Positions 17,238-25,460 of a stretch of DNA of 64,000 nt are shown piece after piece. Positions within the stretch are counted from its first letter, which is position 1. Every line of letters starts with the position of its first letter. A program made the translations under genes and the position numbers. The notes under the pieces are model-generated. The model was given only the letters and a program-made list of their open reading frames with translations. It was not told the DNA's origin and searched no databases. Source of the stretch: SMYC01 sp965197495 (lineage in GTDB: Bacteria; Acidobacteriota; Vicinamibacteria; Marinacidobacterales; SMYC01); NCBI GenBank assembly GCA_965197495.1, contig OZ240210.1, forward strand, positions 8,370,001 to 8,434,000. The letters are read 5' to 3'.

Positions 17238-18677
17238 ATGAAGGTATTCGTCTGCTGGTCGGGCGAACGCAGCAAGGCGATCGCCGTGACCTTGAAACAG
17301 TGGCTTCCCGAGGTCGTCGCCGGGCTCAAATGTGCGATGTCGGATGACATTCCCAAGGGTACGGAATGGTTTACCTCACTCAAAAGGGCGCTACGAGGCT
17401 GCCAGGCGGGAATTCTCTGCTTCACACCGGAGAACTTCAACGCGCCTTGGCTTCATCTCGAAGCCGGTGCCATCATGAACCAACTCAAGGACTCGAAGGC
17501 GCGAAAGGATGCTGACGCCAGCGATACAAGCTGGCCACCACGGAGCACGGGCCCCGAGCCAAAGGGCCAGATGGCCGCCCTATTCACTTACCTTTTTGAG
17601 TTGAGCGAGCTCCCGGAGCCTCTGTCCGCTTTTCAAGCGACCCGTTTCGACAAGGGTGAAACAAAGCAGCTCGTCGTGGCCCTGGCCAAACAGCTTGGCG
17701 ATAGCGCGCCTTCCATACAGGCGATCGAGGCAAACTTCTAAAAAACGTGGGGATGGTTTAAAGCCAAGCTGGAAGCGATCCAACCTTTGCCCATCCAAAA
17801 GACTGTCCCAGGATTCGAAAGACTTTTTTCGGTGAAGACTTTTGCGGAGCCATTCCCGGATTGTCTCGATGAACGATGGAGGGAACGCTATCAGGGGATC
17901 GTTGAGACGCTGACCGCTTTGCGAGAGAGGGATACGGAGCAGCTCGCGTTACATCCCTACCACTCCCGTCTGTATCACGAACTCATTGGACAATTAGAGC
18001 GCTACGCGACGATTGTCGGAGGAGCGCTGCTTGAGGAGAAAAAATACCGCGACATCCCAGAGGAGCACCAGGAGCGATGCGAGAAAACTCGGAGCGACGT
18101 GCTCAAGCTCACGAGGTTGATGCTGCGGTCTTATAACCCACCCGTCTTCGAGGAGTCGCTGCAGTTCAGAGTGTTCGATGCAGCCGACGATAGAAACGAT
18201 CTCATCCATCAGATGGAGATCCGGCTAGACAAGATTCCCCGGGAAAAGATTGAGCGAGCCAAGGAAAGCCTCACCTGGGCCCTGGACCGTATCGCTTTCT
18301 ACCTGGCTTGCGCCAAGAAGCGCGCCAGGGACATAGAGCCAAAGTACCTCGCAGCCTGTGTTCGGCGCGAAGTGGAGCAGGCGAGAGCACGAGGGCTCAT
18401 TGATAGACTCCAACCGCTCGACCACTCAGTAGAGGCGCTGGCCGAGAATCTCCCCGAAGGGTCGGAGCGAGCCAAGCTCACGCCGCTCATACTCACCACG
18501 CTCGACCAGGTAGAAAGGTTTCTAGAAGGGGATGCTCGACGGGATCCTGGTAACGACATCCGGAGCTGGATTGCTACGATCAGGGCTCAGCTTGAGCCCG
18601 CCACGAGTCGTGACGGCAAGTTGCAAGCGAAGGTTCGGGACGCGAGCCGTGGTCTTTTCCCCGAAACCTCGAGCTGA
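17238..18677 (+). pseudogene. TIR-domain effector-like protein split by one in-frame stop
   Basis: Two open frames, 17238-17741 and 17787-18677, are in the same phase and separated only by TAA at 17739-17741; reading through gives one 479-residue protein (ATFxxWWP-like junction EANF-stop-KTWGWFKAKLEAI). Residues 1-110 are a bacterial TIR domain: MKVFVCWSGERSKAIAVTLK, MSDDIPKGTEW, GILCFTPENFNAPWLHLEAG, with the putative NADase glutamate at E75 in the W-x-x-x-E motif. The C-terminal ~300 residues are helical (for example HPYHSRLYHELIGQLERYAT) and unrecognised. TIR proteins of this build often act in antiphage defence by degrading NAD+. Either a nonsense mutation, or a short TIR protein plus a separately started tail (ATG/TTG 17787). 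Confidence 0.65.
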
Positions 18678-19071
18678 AGTGGGGAATGAGAGGCGAGCCG
18701 GCAAGCTTTCCTAGCGGCTAGCGGGACTGAGCTCGAACGCTACGCCGGGCTCGTTTCCACCTCGACGGCAGCGGCCGACAACCAGCTCAGTAGCTTCGGG
18801 AGCTGCATAATGAGTGGTAGCCGGAACGGTCGCACGCCTGGGTTCTGGGTTTGTTTGTTGGGCGAGCTCGGAAGCATCTGGCTCGACCTGGCAGAGCAAG
18901 ATTGGGTTCGTTTCGTAAAACGTACTAATTTGCAACGACGAAACGGCGCGAAACCGTGTGAAACAACCACCCGGTTTTGAGCGGTGTCTGACATTTGGCG
19001 AAATCGTCCCCTAATTGTCCCCAATTGACGATCTAGCTAATTTCTAGTTCCCTGTAACTTATTGATTTAAA
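18678..19071. other. Intergenic stretch between TIR locus and tRNA
   Basis: No gene recognised. Open frames here lack coding character. The A+T content rises towards 19010-19072 in front of the tRNA end. Confidence 0.45.
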
Positions 19072-19146
19072 TGGAGCCGGCGGGCGGATTTGAACCGCCG
19101 GCCTGCTGATTACGAATCAGCTGCTCTACCACTGAGCTACGCCGGC
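19072..19146 (-). tRNA. tRNA-Thr (anticodon CGT)
   Basis: On the minus strand the cloverleaf is complete: acceptor GCCGGCG pairing with CGCCGGC, D-arm GCTC-AGTGGTAGA-GCAG, anticodon stem GCTGA/TCAGC with loop TTCGTAA (anticodon CGT), T-arm GGCGG-TTCAAAT-CCGCC, discriminator T and an encoded CCA at 19074-19072. The anticodon reads ACG, threonine. Confidence 0.93.
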
Positions 19147-19291
19147 TTATTGTAGGTGGGCACCCGCGCGAGGGAAGTGGCGAAGTCAAAAGGTTAGACC
19201 ACAGGACCGACGCTGTCAAGACGGCTCATCCCGCCTCACGCCTCGGAGTCGCGTGACATCGCGCGCATCCGGAAGGCCGTCGGCGCTACGA

Positions 19292-19966
19292 CTAAAAAAT
19301 GGCGATGGAAGCACCGATGGTGAGTTCGAGTCCTTTTGGTTTCGACGAGCCACCAGGAAACGTGATGCCGGCCGTCGCCGTGTGATAGCGCACGTCGACG
19401 CGTACGGCCAGCCGGTCCGGCGATGGAAACCAGAGCTTGATGCCGCCGCCAAAGTTGATGTCGAACGCCGAGACGCGCTCGATTTCGGCAATCGGGCTCG
19501 TCGGCGTCATTCGGTGAAGTCCGCCGCCGCCGCTGACGTAGGGCACGAAGTGGCCCCGTGGAAACTGGAGGATGAGGTTGCCACCCAGAAAGAGATGATC
19601 GGTCTCGAACTGGTCGGCAAGATTTTCGGTGCCGATCGTTTCGTCGTCGACGGTGAGCGCATGGGTGTTGTTGCCACGAGACACGTTGAACTCCGCAGTG
19701 ATCATGGGCGTGAAAGCCCAGCTCGCTCTGAGTCCTAGGAGTTTTCCGAAATCGATATTCTCTGCCTCGCCGGTCACCGTCTGGTAGATGTTCGTGGCCG
19801 TCCCGAGACTCTGGTTGATCGACAGCATCCCGATGAATCCGGACACCTCGAGCCGTTTGGGCTTGGATTGGCCCCGAGCCGTGGGATTGACCTCGAATTG
19901 CGCGCTCGCCGCGGTGGCCATTAGGACGGCGCACAAAACGGACGCCGTCGCCACGACGCCTCTCAC
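19292..19966 (-). CDS. Outer-membrane beta-barrel protein
   Basis: 224 residues: signal peptide (MRGVVATASVLCAVLMATAA-SA), then alternating amphipathic strands with aromatic ends (LEVSGFIGMLSINQSLG, LGLRASWAFTPMITAEFNVS, LFLGGNLILQFPRGHFVPYV, LAVRVDVRYHTATAGITFPG) closing with a terminal Phe (GASIAIF). This is the small 8-stranded porin-like/OmpA-type barrel pattern. Its start overlaps the matrixin gene's stop by four bases, so the two are co-translated. Likely structural or adhesion role, otherwise unknown. Confidence 0.75.
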   Translation of the reverse strand: MRGVVATASVLCAVLMATAASAQFEVNPTARGQSKPKRLEVSGFIGMLSINQSLGTATNIYQTVTGEAENIDFGKLLGLRASWAFTPMITAEFNVSRGNNTHALTVDDETIGTENLADQFETDHLFLGGNLILQFPRGHFVPYVSGGGGLHRMTPTSPIAEIERVSAFDINFGGGIKLWFPSPDRLAVRVDVRYHTATAGITFPGGSSKPKGLELTIGASIAIF

Positions 19967-20982
19967 GGTTGTACCTCGATGTCGATACCCGCCGTGGTGT
20001 CCGAAGGCACGACTTGGGCGGCGCCGCCGACAAAGAGCGCGTCGCTAAAGTCGACATCCGCGATGTTCGACGGAAACCCAAAATCTTCGGGCGAAGTGGG
20101 GTCGGATATCGGGTTCACACGCACGGTCACGGGGCCCGATGGCAGACCTCGGATCTCGTACGCCCCCGTATCGTCTGCGAAGCCGGCAATCGTTTGTCCC
20201 GTGAACGGGTTGAACACAACGACGTGGGCGAACGCCACTCCTCGGCCTCCTTTCGTCACCCGGCCCGCGAGCCGTCCCCTCCGCTGGATGAACTCACCCG
20301 TTGGGTACATGACAGAAATGCCCGTCATGTCGTCGTCGGTGAGCGTTCGGCCCTCGACGTGGTCGGGACCGAAAGAAAAGGGAAACATGATCGCCGCGCC
20401 GGAGACGAGTTGACGATCGAAGCCTTCGTTCTCCATGAAGCCGACATGCGAGTGGTCGAGCCCAAAGAAATGGCCGATCTCATGCGTTGCGACCGAGACC
20501 AAATCGAACGTACCGGGCGCTCCATTCGGGTCGACCGACCAGAAGAAGTTGTTGCTGAAAAAAATATCCGCTTCGACGATCTCGCCCGTGAAGATGTCGA
20601 TGACCTGCAGCGTGGCTGCGAGCACGCCGGGAGATGCGAGACCCGGATCGGAGGTGAAGCCAAGCGTGCTCTTGTCGTCGAAGAACTCGAACGGTTCCGC
20701 GCTGGTGAGGCCGGCCAGCTCGAACGTAATCGTCACCGTCTCCACGTCCTCCCACGTCTGATAGGACTGTTCGATGGCCTGCACAGCTTCCTGGAGAGTG
20801 AAGTCGAGCGGTGTCGTATTGTTCACGAAGTACGGGACAGGGCCGAGGCTCGTGTCCCAGCCGAGCTCGACCTGGTCTCCGGACGGCGAGACGTTCCGAA
20901 GGATGTGATAGGCGCCCGAGCCTGGGACGAAAACGAGCAGAGCCAAAGCAACGAGACCGGCTGAGAAGGTGCGCGCTTTCAT
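19963..20982 (-). CDS. Matrixin-type zinc metalloprotease with carboxypeptidase-regulatory-like domain
   Basis: 340 residues from ATG 20982, chosen for GAGGGG 8 bases upstream and a good signal peptide (MKARTFSAGLVALALLVFVP). Residues about 150-170 contain VATHEIGHFFGLDHSHVGF, the extended zinc motif HExxHxxGxxH of matrixins/metzincins, and AAIMFPF supplies the Met-turn. The C-terminal part (GRLAGRVTKGGRGVAFAHVV to PSGPVTVRVNP) is a carboxypeptidase regulatory-like beta-sandwich. Secreted or periplasmic protease. The ATG overlaps the TGA of the upstream gene and its stop overlaps the beta-barrel gene, forming a tight three-gene operon 21548-19292. Confidence 0.85.
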   Translation of the reverse strand: MKARTFSAGLVALALLVFVPGSGAYHILRNVSPSGDQVELGWDTSLGPVPYFVNNTTPLDFTLQEAVQAIEQSYQTWEDVETVTITFELAGLTSAEPFEFFDDKSTLGFTSDPGLASPGVLAATLQVIDIFTGEIVEADIFFSNNFFWSVDPNGAPGTFDLVSVATHEIGHFFGLDHSHVGFMENEGFDRQLVSGAAIMFPFSFGPDHVEGRTLTDDDMTGISVMYPTGEFIQRRGRLAGRVTKGGRGVAFAHVVVFNPFTGQTIAGFADDTGAYEIRGLPSGPVTVRVNPISDPTSPEDFGFPSNIADVDFSDALFVGGAAQVVPSDTTAGIDIEVQP

Positions 20983-21548
20983 CGTTGGTACCCCTCGATC
21001 CGCGATCGGATATCCGCGAGGCGATAGCGTGTGATCGGATCGTCCGGCTTTCGCGCTCGAGTATCGTGGTTCGCGACCATCAACGTCGAAATGTCGCGCT
21101 TCACGATGCGCTCGCCGCTGCGGTCGGTCGTGATGGAGAACTTGCCGAGTGAGAGGCCGAGTACCGACGGAATTCTGGCGCCACTCCCCGCGCAAAAAAG
21201 CAGCACTTCTTCACCGATTCCGAATTGAGGCGTTCCGGGCACCGTGGCCAGATAACGCCCGAGCTGTCCTCCAACAAGACGCACGGTTGTAACCCGCGCC
21301 TCGTTACCGCCTTTCAAGTAGTCGTCGACTTCGAAGGTCACCAACGTGTAAATGCGGGTTCGATCGGCGTTCCACTCTGCGCGCTTGCCCACCACATGGC
21401 CCATAAAGATCAAATCGGCGCGGTCCGTCATTTGCTCGAGGTTGTAGGCCACAACCGATCCCGCTTCGATGGAGCTGGGGCCGGCCGCGAAGAAAGACAT
21501 TGCGGCAAGCAACAACGAAAGCCGCGTCCAGATGCGTCGCATGAACAT
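20979..21548 (-). CDS. Secreted protein of unknown function, first gene of the matrixin operon
   Basis: 189 residues with a signal peptide (LSLLLAAMSFFAAGPSSIEA). VAYNLEQMTDRADLIFMGHV and TRIYTLVTFEVDDYLKGGNE, then GEEVLLFCAGSGARI, form a beta-rich domain I have seen next to matrixin proteases in Acidobacteria but cannot name. RBS GGAGGCATG precedes ATG 21548. The last bases overlap the protease start (ATGA), so the pair is probably made together, perhaps as inhibitor, chaperone or substrate presenter; this is a guess from context only. Confidence 0.65.
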   Translation of the reverse strand: MFMRRIWTRLSLLLAAMSFFAAGPSSIEAGSVVAYNLEQMTDRADLIFMGHVVGKRAEWNADRTRIYTLVTFEVDDYLKGGNEARVTTVRLVGGQLGRYLATVPGTPQFGIGEEVLLFCAGSGARIPSVLGLSLGKFSITTDRSGERIVKRDISTLMVANHDTRARKPDDPITRYRLADIRSRIEGYQR

Positions 21549-21574
21549 GCCTCCTTGAAATCAAAGAATCTCTA

Positions 21575-22711
21575 TCATAGCTCGACGTGTGAGAGCACAG
21601 CTTCGGCCGCACGACGCGACGCGCCGCCTCCGCCAAGCCTCTGTTTCATATCGTCCAGCCCGGCGCGTATCAACGCGGCGCGATCGTCTTGCATCAAGCG
21701 CATCACGTGCTCGACGATATTGGCCGGCGTCATCGCGTTTTGAATCAGCTCGGGCACGAGCTCGCGCTCCGCGATGAGATTCACCATCGAATAAAACGGC
21801 ACATCGACGAAGTGCTTCCCGAGAAGATAGCTCGCGCGGCTCACTCGATAGACAACCACCATCGGTGTGCCCAGAAGCGCTGCCTCCATCGGGGCCGTTC
21901 CGGAGGCCACGATCGCGACGGCGGCATGCGCGAGGCCGTCATGGACGCTCCCGTTCATGAGGCGCACACGATCGATCGCCGGTCCGAGTCGATCGACAAG
22001 CGTCCTAGTTGGCACGGTCGGTGCGCGGCTGACCACAAACTGTAGCTCCGGCTGTTTTCGTGACAACGCTTCGATGCTGTCGCGGAGGACCGGAACGTGA
22101 AGCTCGATCTCGCTCCGGCGACTCCCGGGTAGGACCGCCACGATCGGCCGCGCAGCATCGAGAGACAGACGACGGCAAAAAGCCTCACGCGTTTCCGATG
22201 CCGACACGAGATCCACGAGGGGATGGCCGACATAGCGGACACTCACGCCTTCTTTTTCATAGAAGCTCTTCTCGAAGGGAAGGATTACGAGCATCTCGTC
22301 CACGAGCTTTCGAATCGTCCGGACTCTCCCTCGGCGCCAAGCCCAGACTTGTGGACTGACGTAATAGACTACGGCGATCCCGAGCGCTTCGAGCCGCTTT
22401 GCCAGCCGAAGATTGAACCCGGAGAAGTCGATGAGCACAGCGACGTCCGGGCGTCTCGAAAACGCCGCGGCCGAGAGGCGGCGCATCGCGCTCAAAAGGG
22501 CGGGGAGCTTGCTCACGACCTCGATGAGGCCGATGACCGAGATCTCCTCAAGCCGGACGATAGGCGTAGCACCAGCGGCTTCCGTACGTTCGCCGAAAAG
22601 GCCGAAGGCCTCGCAGGTGGGCTCGAGCCTTTTCAGCTCTTTCAAAAGCTCGGACGCATAGAGGTCTCCCGACGCTTCACCGCAGCTGATCAGGATCGTG
22701 GGGGGTTTCAC
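21575..22711 (-). CDS. lpxB: Lipid-A-disaccharide synthase LpxB
   Basis: 378 residues from GTG 22711 (VKPPTILISCGEASGDLYAS). This enzyme joins UDP-2,3-diacylglucosamine and lipid X at the inner membrane in lipid A synthesis, proof of a lipopolysaccharide-bearing envelope. Family blocks: ISCGEASGDLYASELLKELK, VLIDFSGFNLRLAK, YYVSPQVWAWRRGRVRTIRK, ILPFEKSFYEKEGVSVRYVGHP, AVLPGSRRSEIE, GTAPMEAALLGTPMVVVYRV. Length is normal. An in-frame ATG at 22762 would add 17 residues but overlaps the divergent rsgA start, so the GTG seems better; neither has a strong Shine-Dalgarno. Confidence 0.92.
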   Translation of the reverse strand: MKPPTILISCGEASGDLYASELLKELKRLEPTCEAFGLFGERTEAAGATPIVRLEEISVIGLIEVVSKLPALLSAMRRLSAAAFSRRPDVAVLIDFSGFNLRLAKRLEALGIAVVYYVSPQVWAWRRGRVRTIRKLVDEMLVILPFEKSFYEKEGVSVRYVGHPLVDLVSASETREAFCRRLSLDAARPIVAVLPGSRRSEIELHVPVLRDSIEALSRKQPELQFVVSRAPTVPTRTLVDRLGPAIDRVRLMNGSVHDGLAHAAVAIVASGTAPMEAALLGTPMVVVYRVSRASYLLGKHFVDVPFYSMVNLIAERELVPELIQNAMTPANIVEHVMRLMQDDRAALIRAGLDDMKQRLGGGGASRRAAEAVLSHVEL

Positions 22712-22760
22712 GTGGATGCGCCGGCCTTGTTTTTGACAGCGGTTCGGCAACGAATATAGC

Positions 22761-23720
22761 ATGGCGGCTCGCCTCGCTTCACCCGAAATAGCCATGCTCG
22801 AGCCCACCGACGTCGAGGTCGGAACTGTCTGGAGAATCCTGGGGAAAGAAGTGTCCGTACACACGGAGTCGAAGAGCTTCGATTGCTATTTGCGCGGCAG
22901 GCTCTTCACCGGCGACGACTCGGGCGAGCGCAACCAACTCGCGGTCGGCGATCGCGTCGAGCTCACTCCACTCAGCGCGTCGAAAGGCGTCATCCACGCC
23001 GTTCTCCCACGCCGCACGGCGATCGTGCGGCAAGTTGGTAAGCGAAAGCCATCGCTGCAAGTGCTCGCGGCGAATGTCGATCAGATCGTCATCGTCTCCG
23101 CTCTCGAGCGCCCACGCTTCAAGGCGGGGCTCATCGACCGTTTTCTCGTCATTGCGCATGACGCCGCTATCGCGCCCGCCTTGTGTCTGAACAAGATCGA
23201 TCTCGGCGACGACCAAGCTCTCGTCGAAGCCCGCGCCGAACTCGAGCTTTACCGCGCGCTCGGCTATCCCGTCATCTTCACGAGTGCCAAGACCGAAGCG
23301 GGGCACGATGAGCTCCGAGCGCTCTTGAAAGACAAACGATCGGTGCTAACGGGACATTCGGGCGTTGGCAAATCGAAGCTCGCGGCCGCGATACAGCCGG
23401 GGCTTCAACTCTCGAGCGCGCGTGTCGATCGTCACGGAAAGGGCCGGCACACGACCACAGCCTCGACCCTTTTCAGTCTCGATTTCGGCGGGGAGCTCGT
23501 CGACACGCCCGGCGTGCGCGAGCTTTCACTGAGTCACATTGGGCGTAGCAAGCTCGCCGAGGGCTTCATCGAGCTCCGCCCGCTTCTCCACCAGTGCCAT
23601 TTCGCTTCGTGCAGTCACATACCCGAGCCGCACTGCGTGGTAAAAGGCGCGGTCGAAGACGGGAGGATCGCTCGCAAGCGCTACGACAGCTACTGCCGTC
23701 TCTACGAAGAGCTGGGATAG
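22761..23720 (+). CDS. rsgA: Ribosome small-subunit-dependent GTPase RsgA
   Basis: 319 residues. Circularly permuted GTPase that checks 30S maturation. Order seen: N-terminal OB-fold (RGRLFTGDDSGERNQLAVGD), G4 NKID (about residue 143), G5 FTSAKTEAG, P-loop GHSGVGKS (about residue 200), switch region GRHTTTAST, G3 VDTPGVREL, and the C-terminal zinc knuckle C-H-F-A-S-C-S-H-x5-C. All catalytic motifs are intact. Divergent from lpxB and tail-to-tail with hflX with a 19-base overlap. ATG 22794 is an alternative start. Confidence 0.93.
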   Translation: MAARLASPEIAMLEPTDVEVGTVWRILGKEVSVHTESKSFDCYLRGRLFTGDDSGERNQLAVGDRVELTPLSASKGVIHAVLPRRTAIVRQVGKRKPSLQVLAANVDQIVIVSALERPRFKAGLIDRFLVIAHDAAIAPALCLNKIDLGDDQALVEARAELELYRALGYPVIFTSAKTEAGHDELRALLKDKRSVLTGHSGVGKSKLAAAIQPGLQLSSARVDRHGKGRHTTTASTLFSLDFGGELVDTPGVRELSLSHIGRSKLAEGFIELRPLLHQCHFASCSHIPEPHCVVKGAVEDGRIARKRYDSYCRLYEELG

Positions 23721-25333
23721 CTGACCGTTTCGGGCGTCTTCACGAACGCGCCGACGCGCTCGACGACCGCTTCCGTACCGTCGCCGGTCAGCGCCGAAAC
23801 AACGATGGAATTGGGCAACCACCCGAGCGCGACACGTTCGTCGAGGGACAAGAGGTCGCTTTTGTTGAACACGACGAGCTGGGGGATGTCGTCGAGCTCG
23901 AGATCCGAGAGAATCTTGGCGACGGCGTCCATGCGCTCGCGAGACTCCGGCGATGAGGCGTCGACAACGTGCAGGATCAAAACCGAAGTCTCGATCTCCT
24001 CGAGCGTCGCGCGAAAGGCCTCGATGAGCTCCGGCGGCAAGTCTCGAATGAACCCGACCGTATCGGCGAGAAGGACTTCCTTCTCGACCGGTACGCGCAA
24101 ACGCCGGGTCGTCGGATCGAGTGTTTCAAACATACGGCTTCCGGCAGCCACGGTGCTTTTAGTGAGCCTGTTGAGAAGACTCGATTTGCCCGCATTCGTG
24201 TAACCAACGAGCGTCACGATTGGGAGACCTTTACCCACACGTCTCTTGCGCCGCTCGCCCCTTTTGTGCCGAATGTCCTGGATCGACTTTTGGAGCCTGG
24301 CGATGCGGTCACGTGCGCGCCGTCGATCGATCTCGAGCTTCGTTTCGCCGGGTCCGCGGCCTCCGATGCCTCCTGTCAGACGCGAGAGTGCGGTGTCCAT
24401 CTCGGTGAGACGCGGGAGCATGTAGCGCAGCTGCGCGAGCTCGACCTGGAGCTTGCCTTCCCGGCTCTGCGCGCGTCGGGCGAAGACGTCGAGAATGAGC
24501 TGGGTGCGGTCGAGAATCTTCAAGTCGGTCGCCGCGGCGATCGAGCGCACCTGCGCCGGCGTGAGGTTTCGGTCGAAGATGATGAGGTCCGCGCCTTTTT
24601 GAAGCGACTGGATGACGAGCTCTTCGATCTTGCCTTTGCCGACGAGGTAGCGCCGATCGAGCTTCGCCCGTCGTTGTACCAGCGTGTCGAGAACGACGAC
24701 ATCCGAAAAGCGTGCGAGCTCCGCGAGCTCTGCGAGGCGCTCGCGTTCTTCTTCCACGCTTCCGGTCGTCACGCCGACAAGAATCGCACGCTCGCGCTGG
24801 TCGAATCGATGGTGCTCGCCGCGTTTTTCCGCGAATTCTTCCTCGAGATGGGTGATGAACTCGACGAAGTCGAGGTCGATCTGACTGGGGAGTGCTTCTG
24901 GCATAAGCTCCCACGGCTCGGAACCGTTGTCCCCTGCAGATGCCGGCGTGAGATGGGCGGTCCGCACGATCCCGGGAAGACCGTCGTCGAGCGCTTCGAT
25001 GGCGCACATCGCGTCGAGCCGAAGAAGCGCGAGATCCGTGAGATCGTCCCGGGTCAACGGTTCGTTCGAAAGATGCGTGTGCAGACAGCGAAGGCCGCGA
25101 AAGCGACGCTCGGCGACACGGAGGCGTTTCAAATCGGGGAGGACGATCTGCTTGGCGCTACCTACGATGACCCACTCGACCTCACCTTTGCGGTTCACGA
25201 GAACACCGACCTGGCGGCGGATCTCCCGGGAGATTTCCGTGAGCCGGCGCGCAAATTCTTGCGTGACGAGCTCTCGCGGCGGCAACCGGCGCTGGTAGAG
25301 CTTTTCGAGCTGCTTTTTTTGCCGGGCTTTCAA
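23702..25333 (-). CDS. hflX: GTPase HflX, long form
   Basis: 543 residues from TTG 25333. HflX splits stalled 70S ribosomes after stress. Middle part: HflX N-domain (ILVGVTTGSVEEERERLAEL, VQRRAKLDRRYLVGKGKIEE, DRNLTPAQVRSIA, LTGGIGGRGPGETKLE), then the G domain with P-loop GYTNAGKSSLLN, DTVGFI, NKSD and SALTGDG. The ~170-residue N-terminal extension (KQLEKLYQRRLPPRELVTQE) marks the long bacterial subfamily. Homologues usually begin about ten residues earlier with GNxxGLK; here the upstream in-frame codons include LEGNVTG and an AAGGAGG sits 9 bases before an ATT (25363-25361), so initiation at ATT is possible. Confidence 0.9.
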   Translation of the reverse strand: MKARQKKQLEKLYQRRLPPRELVTQEFARRLTEISREIRRQVGVLVNRKGEVEWVIVGSAKQIVLPDLKRLRVAERRFRGLRCLHTHLSNEPLTRDDLTDLALLRLDAMCAIEALDDGLPGIVRTAHLTPASAGDNGSEPWELMPEALPSQIDLDFVEFITHLEEEFAEKRGEHHRFDQRERAILVGVTTGSVEEERERLAELAELARFSDVVVLDTLVQRRAKLDRRYLVGKGKIEELVIQSLQKGADLIIFDRNLTPAQVRSIAAATDLKILDRTQLILDVFARRAQSREGKLQVELAQLRYMLPRLTEMDTALSRLTGGIGGRGPGETKLEIDRRRARDRIARLQKSIQDIRHKRGERRKRRVGKGLPIVTLVGYTNAGKSSLLNRLTKSTVAAGSRMFETLDPTTRRLRVPVEKEVLLADTVGFIRDLPPELIEAFRATLEEIETSVLILHVVDASSPESRERMDAVAKILSDLELDDIPQLVVFNKSDLLSLDERVALGWLPNSIVVSALTGDGTEAVVERVGAFVKTPETVSYPSSS

Positions 25334-25460
25334 GCCCGTGACATTTCCTTCGAGTTTATGAATCGGGAGCGGCCTCCTTCACGCGATTATAGCAGGGTGC
25401 TGAAAACGGAAGGGCGAAGGCGGGTGCAACCTCGCCGTAGCCCGAAGGGCGAAGGCGGGT
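25334..25460. promoter_or_regulatory. hflX upstream region: RBS, TATAAT box and a 17-bp direct repeat
   Basis: On the minus strand AAGGAGG (25379-25373) and TATAAT (25391-25386) lie before hflX; no good -35 box is visible and the leader would be very short. The sequence gaagggcgaaggcgggt is present twice in the same direction (25409-25425 and 25444-25460), the second copy ending at the stop codon of the next gene. Confidence 0.45.

Noticed and set aside
18711..19024. Minus-strand frames between the TIR gene and the tRNA
   Set aside because: Short, out of step with each other and without similarity to known proteins.
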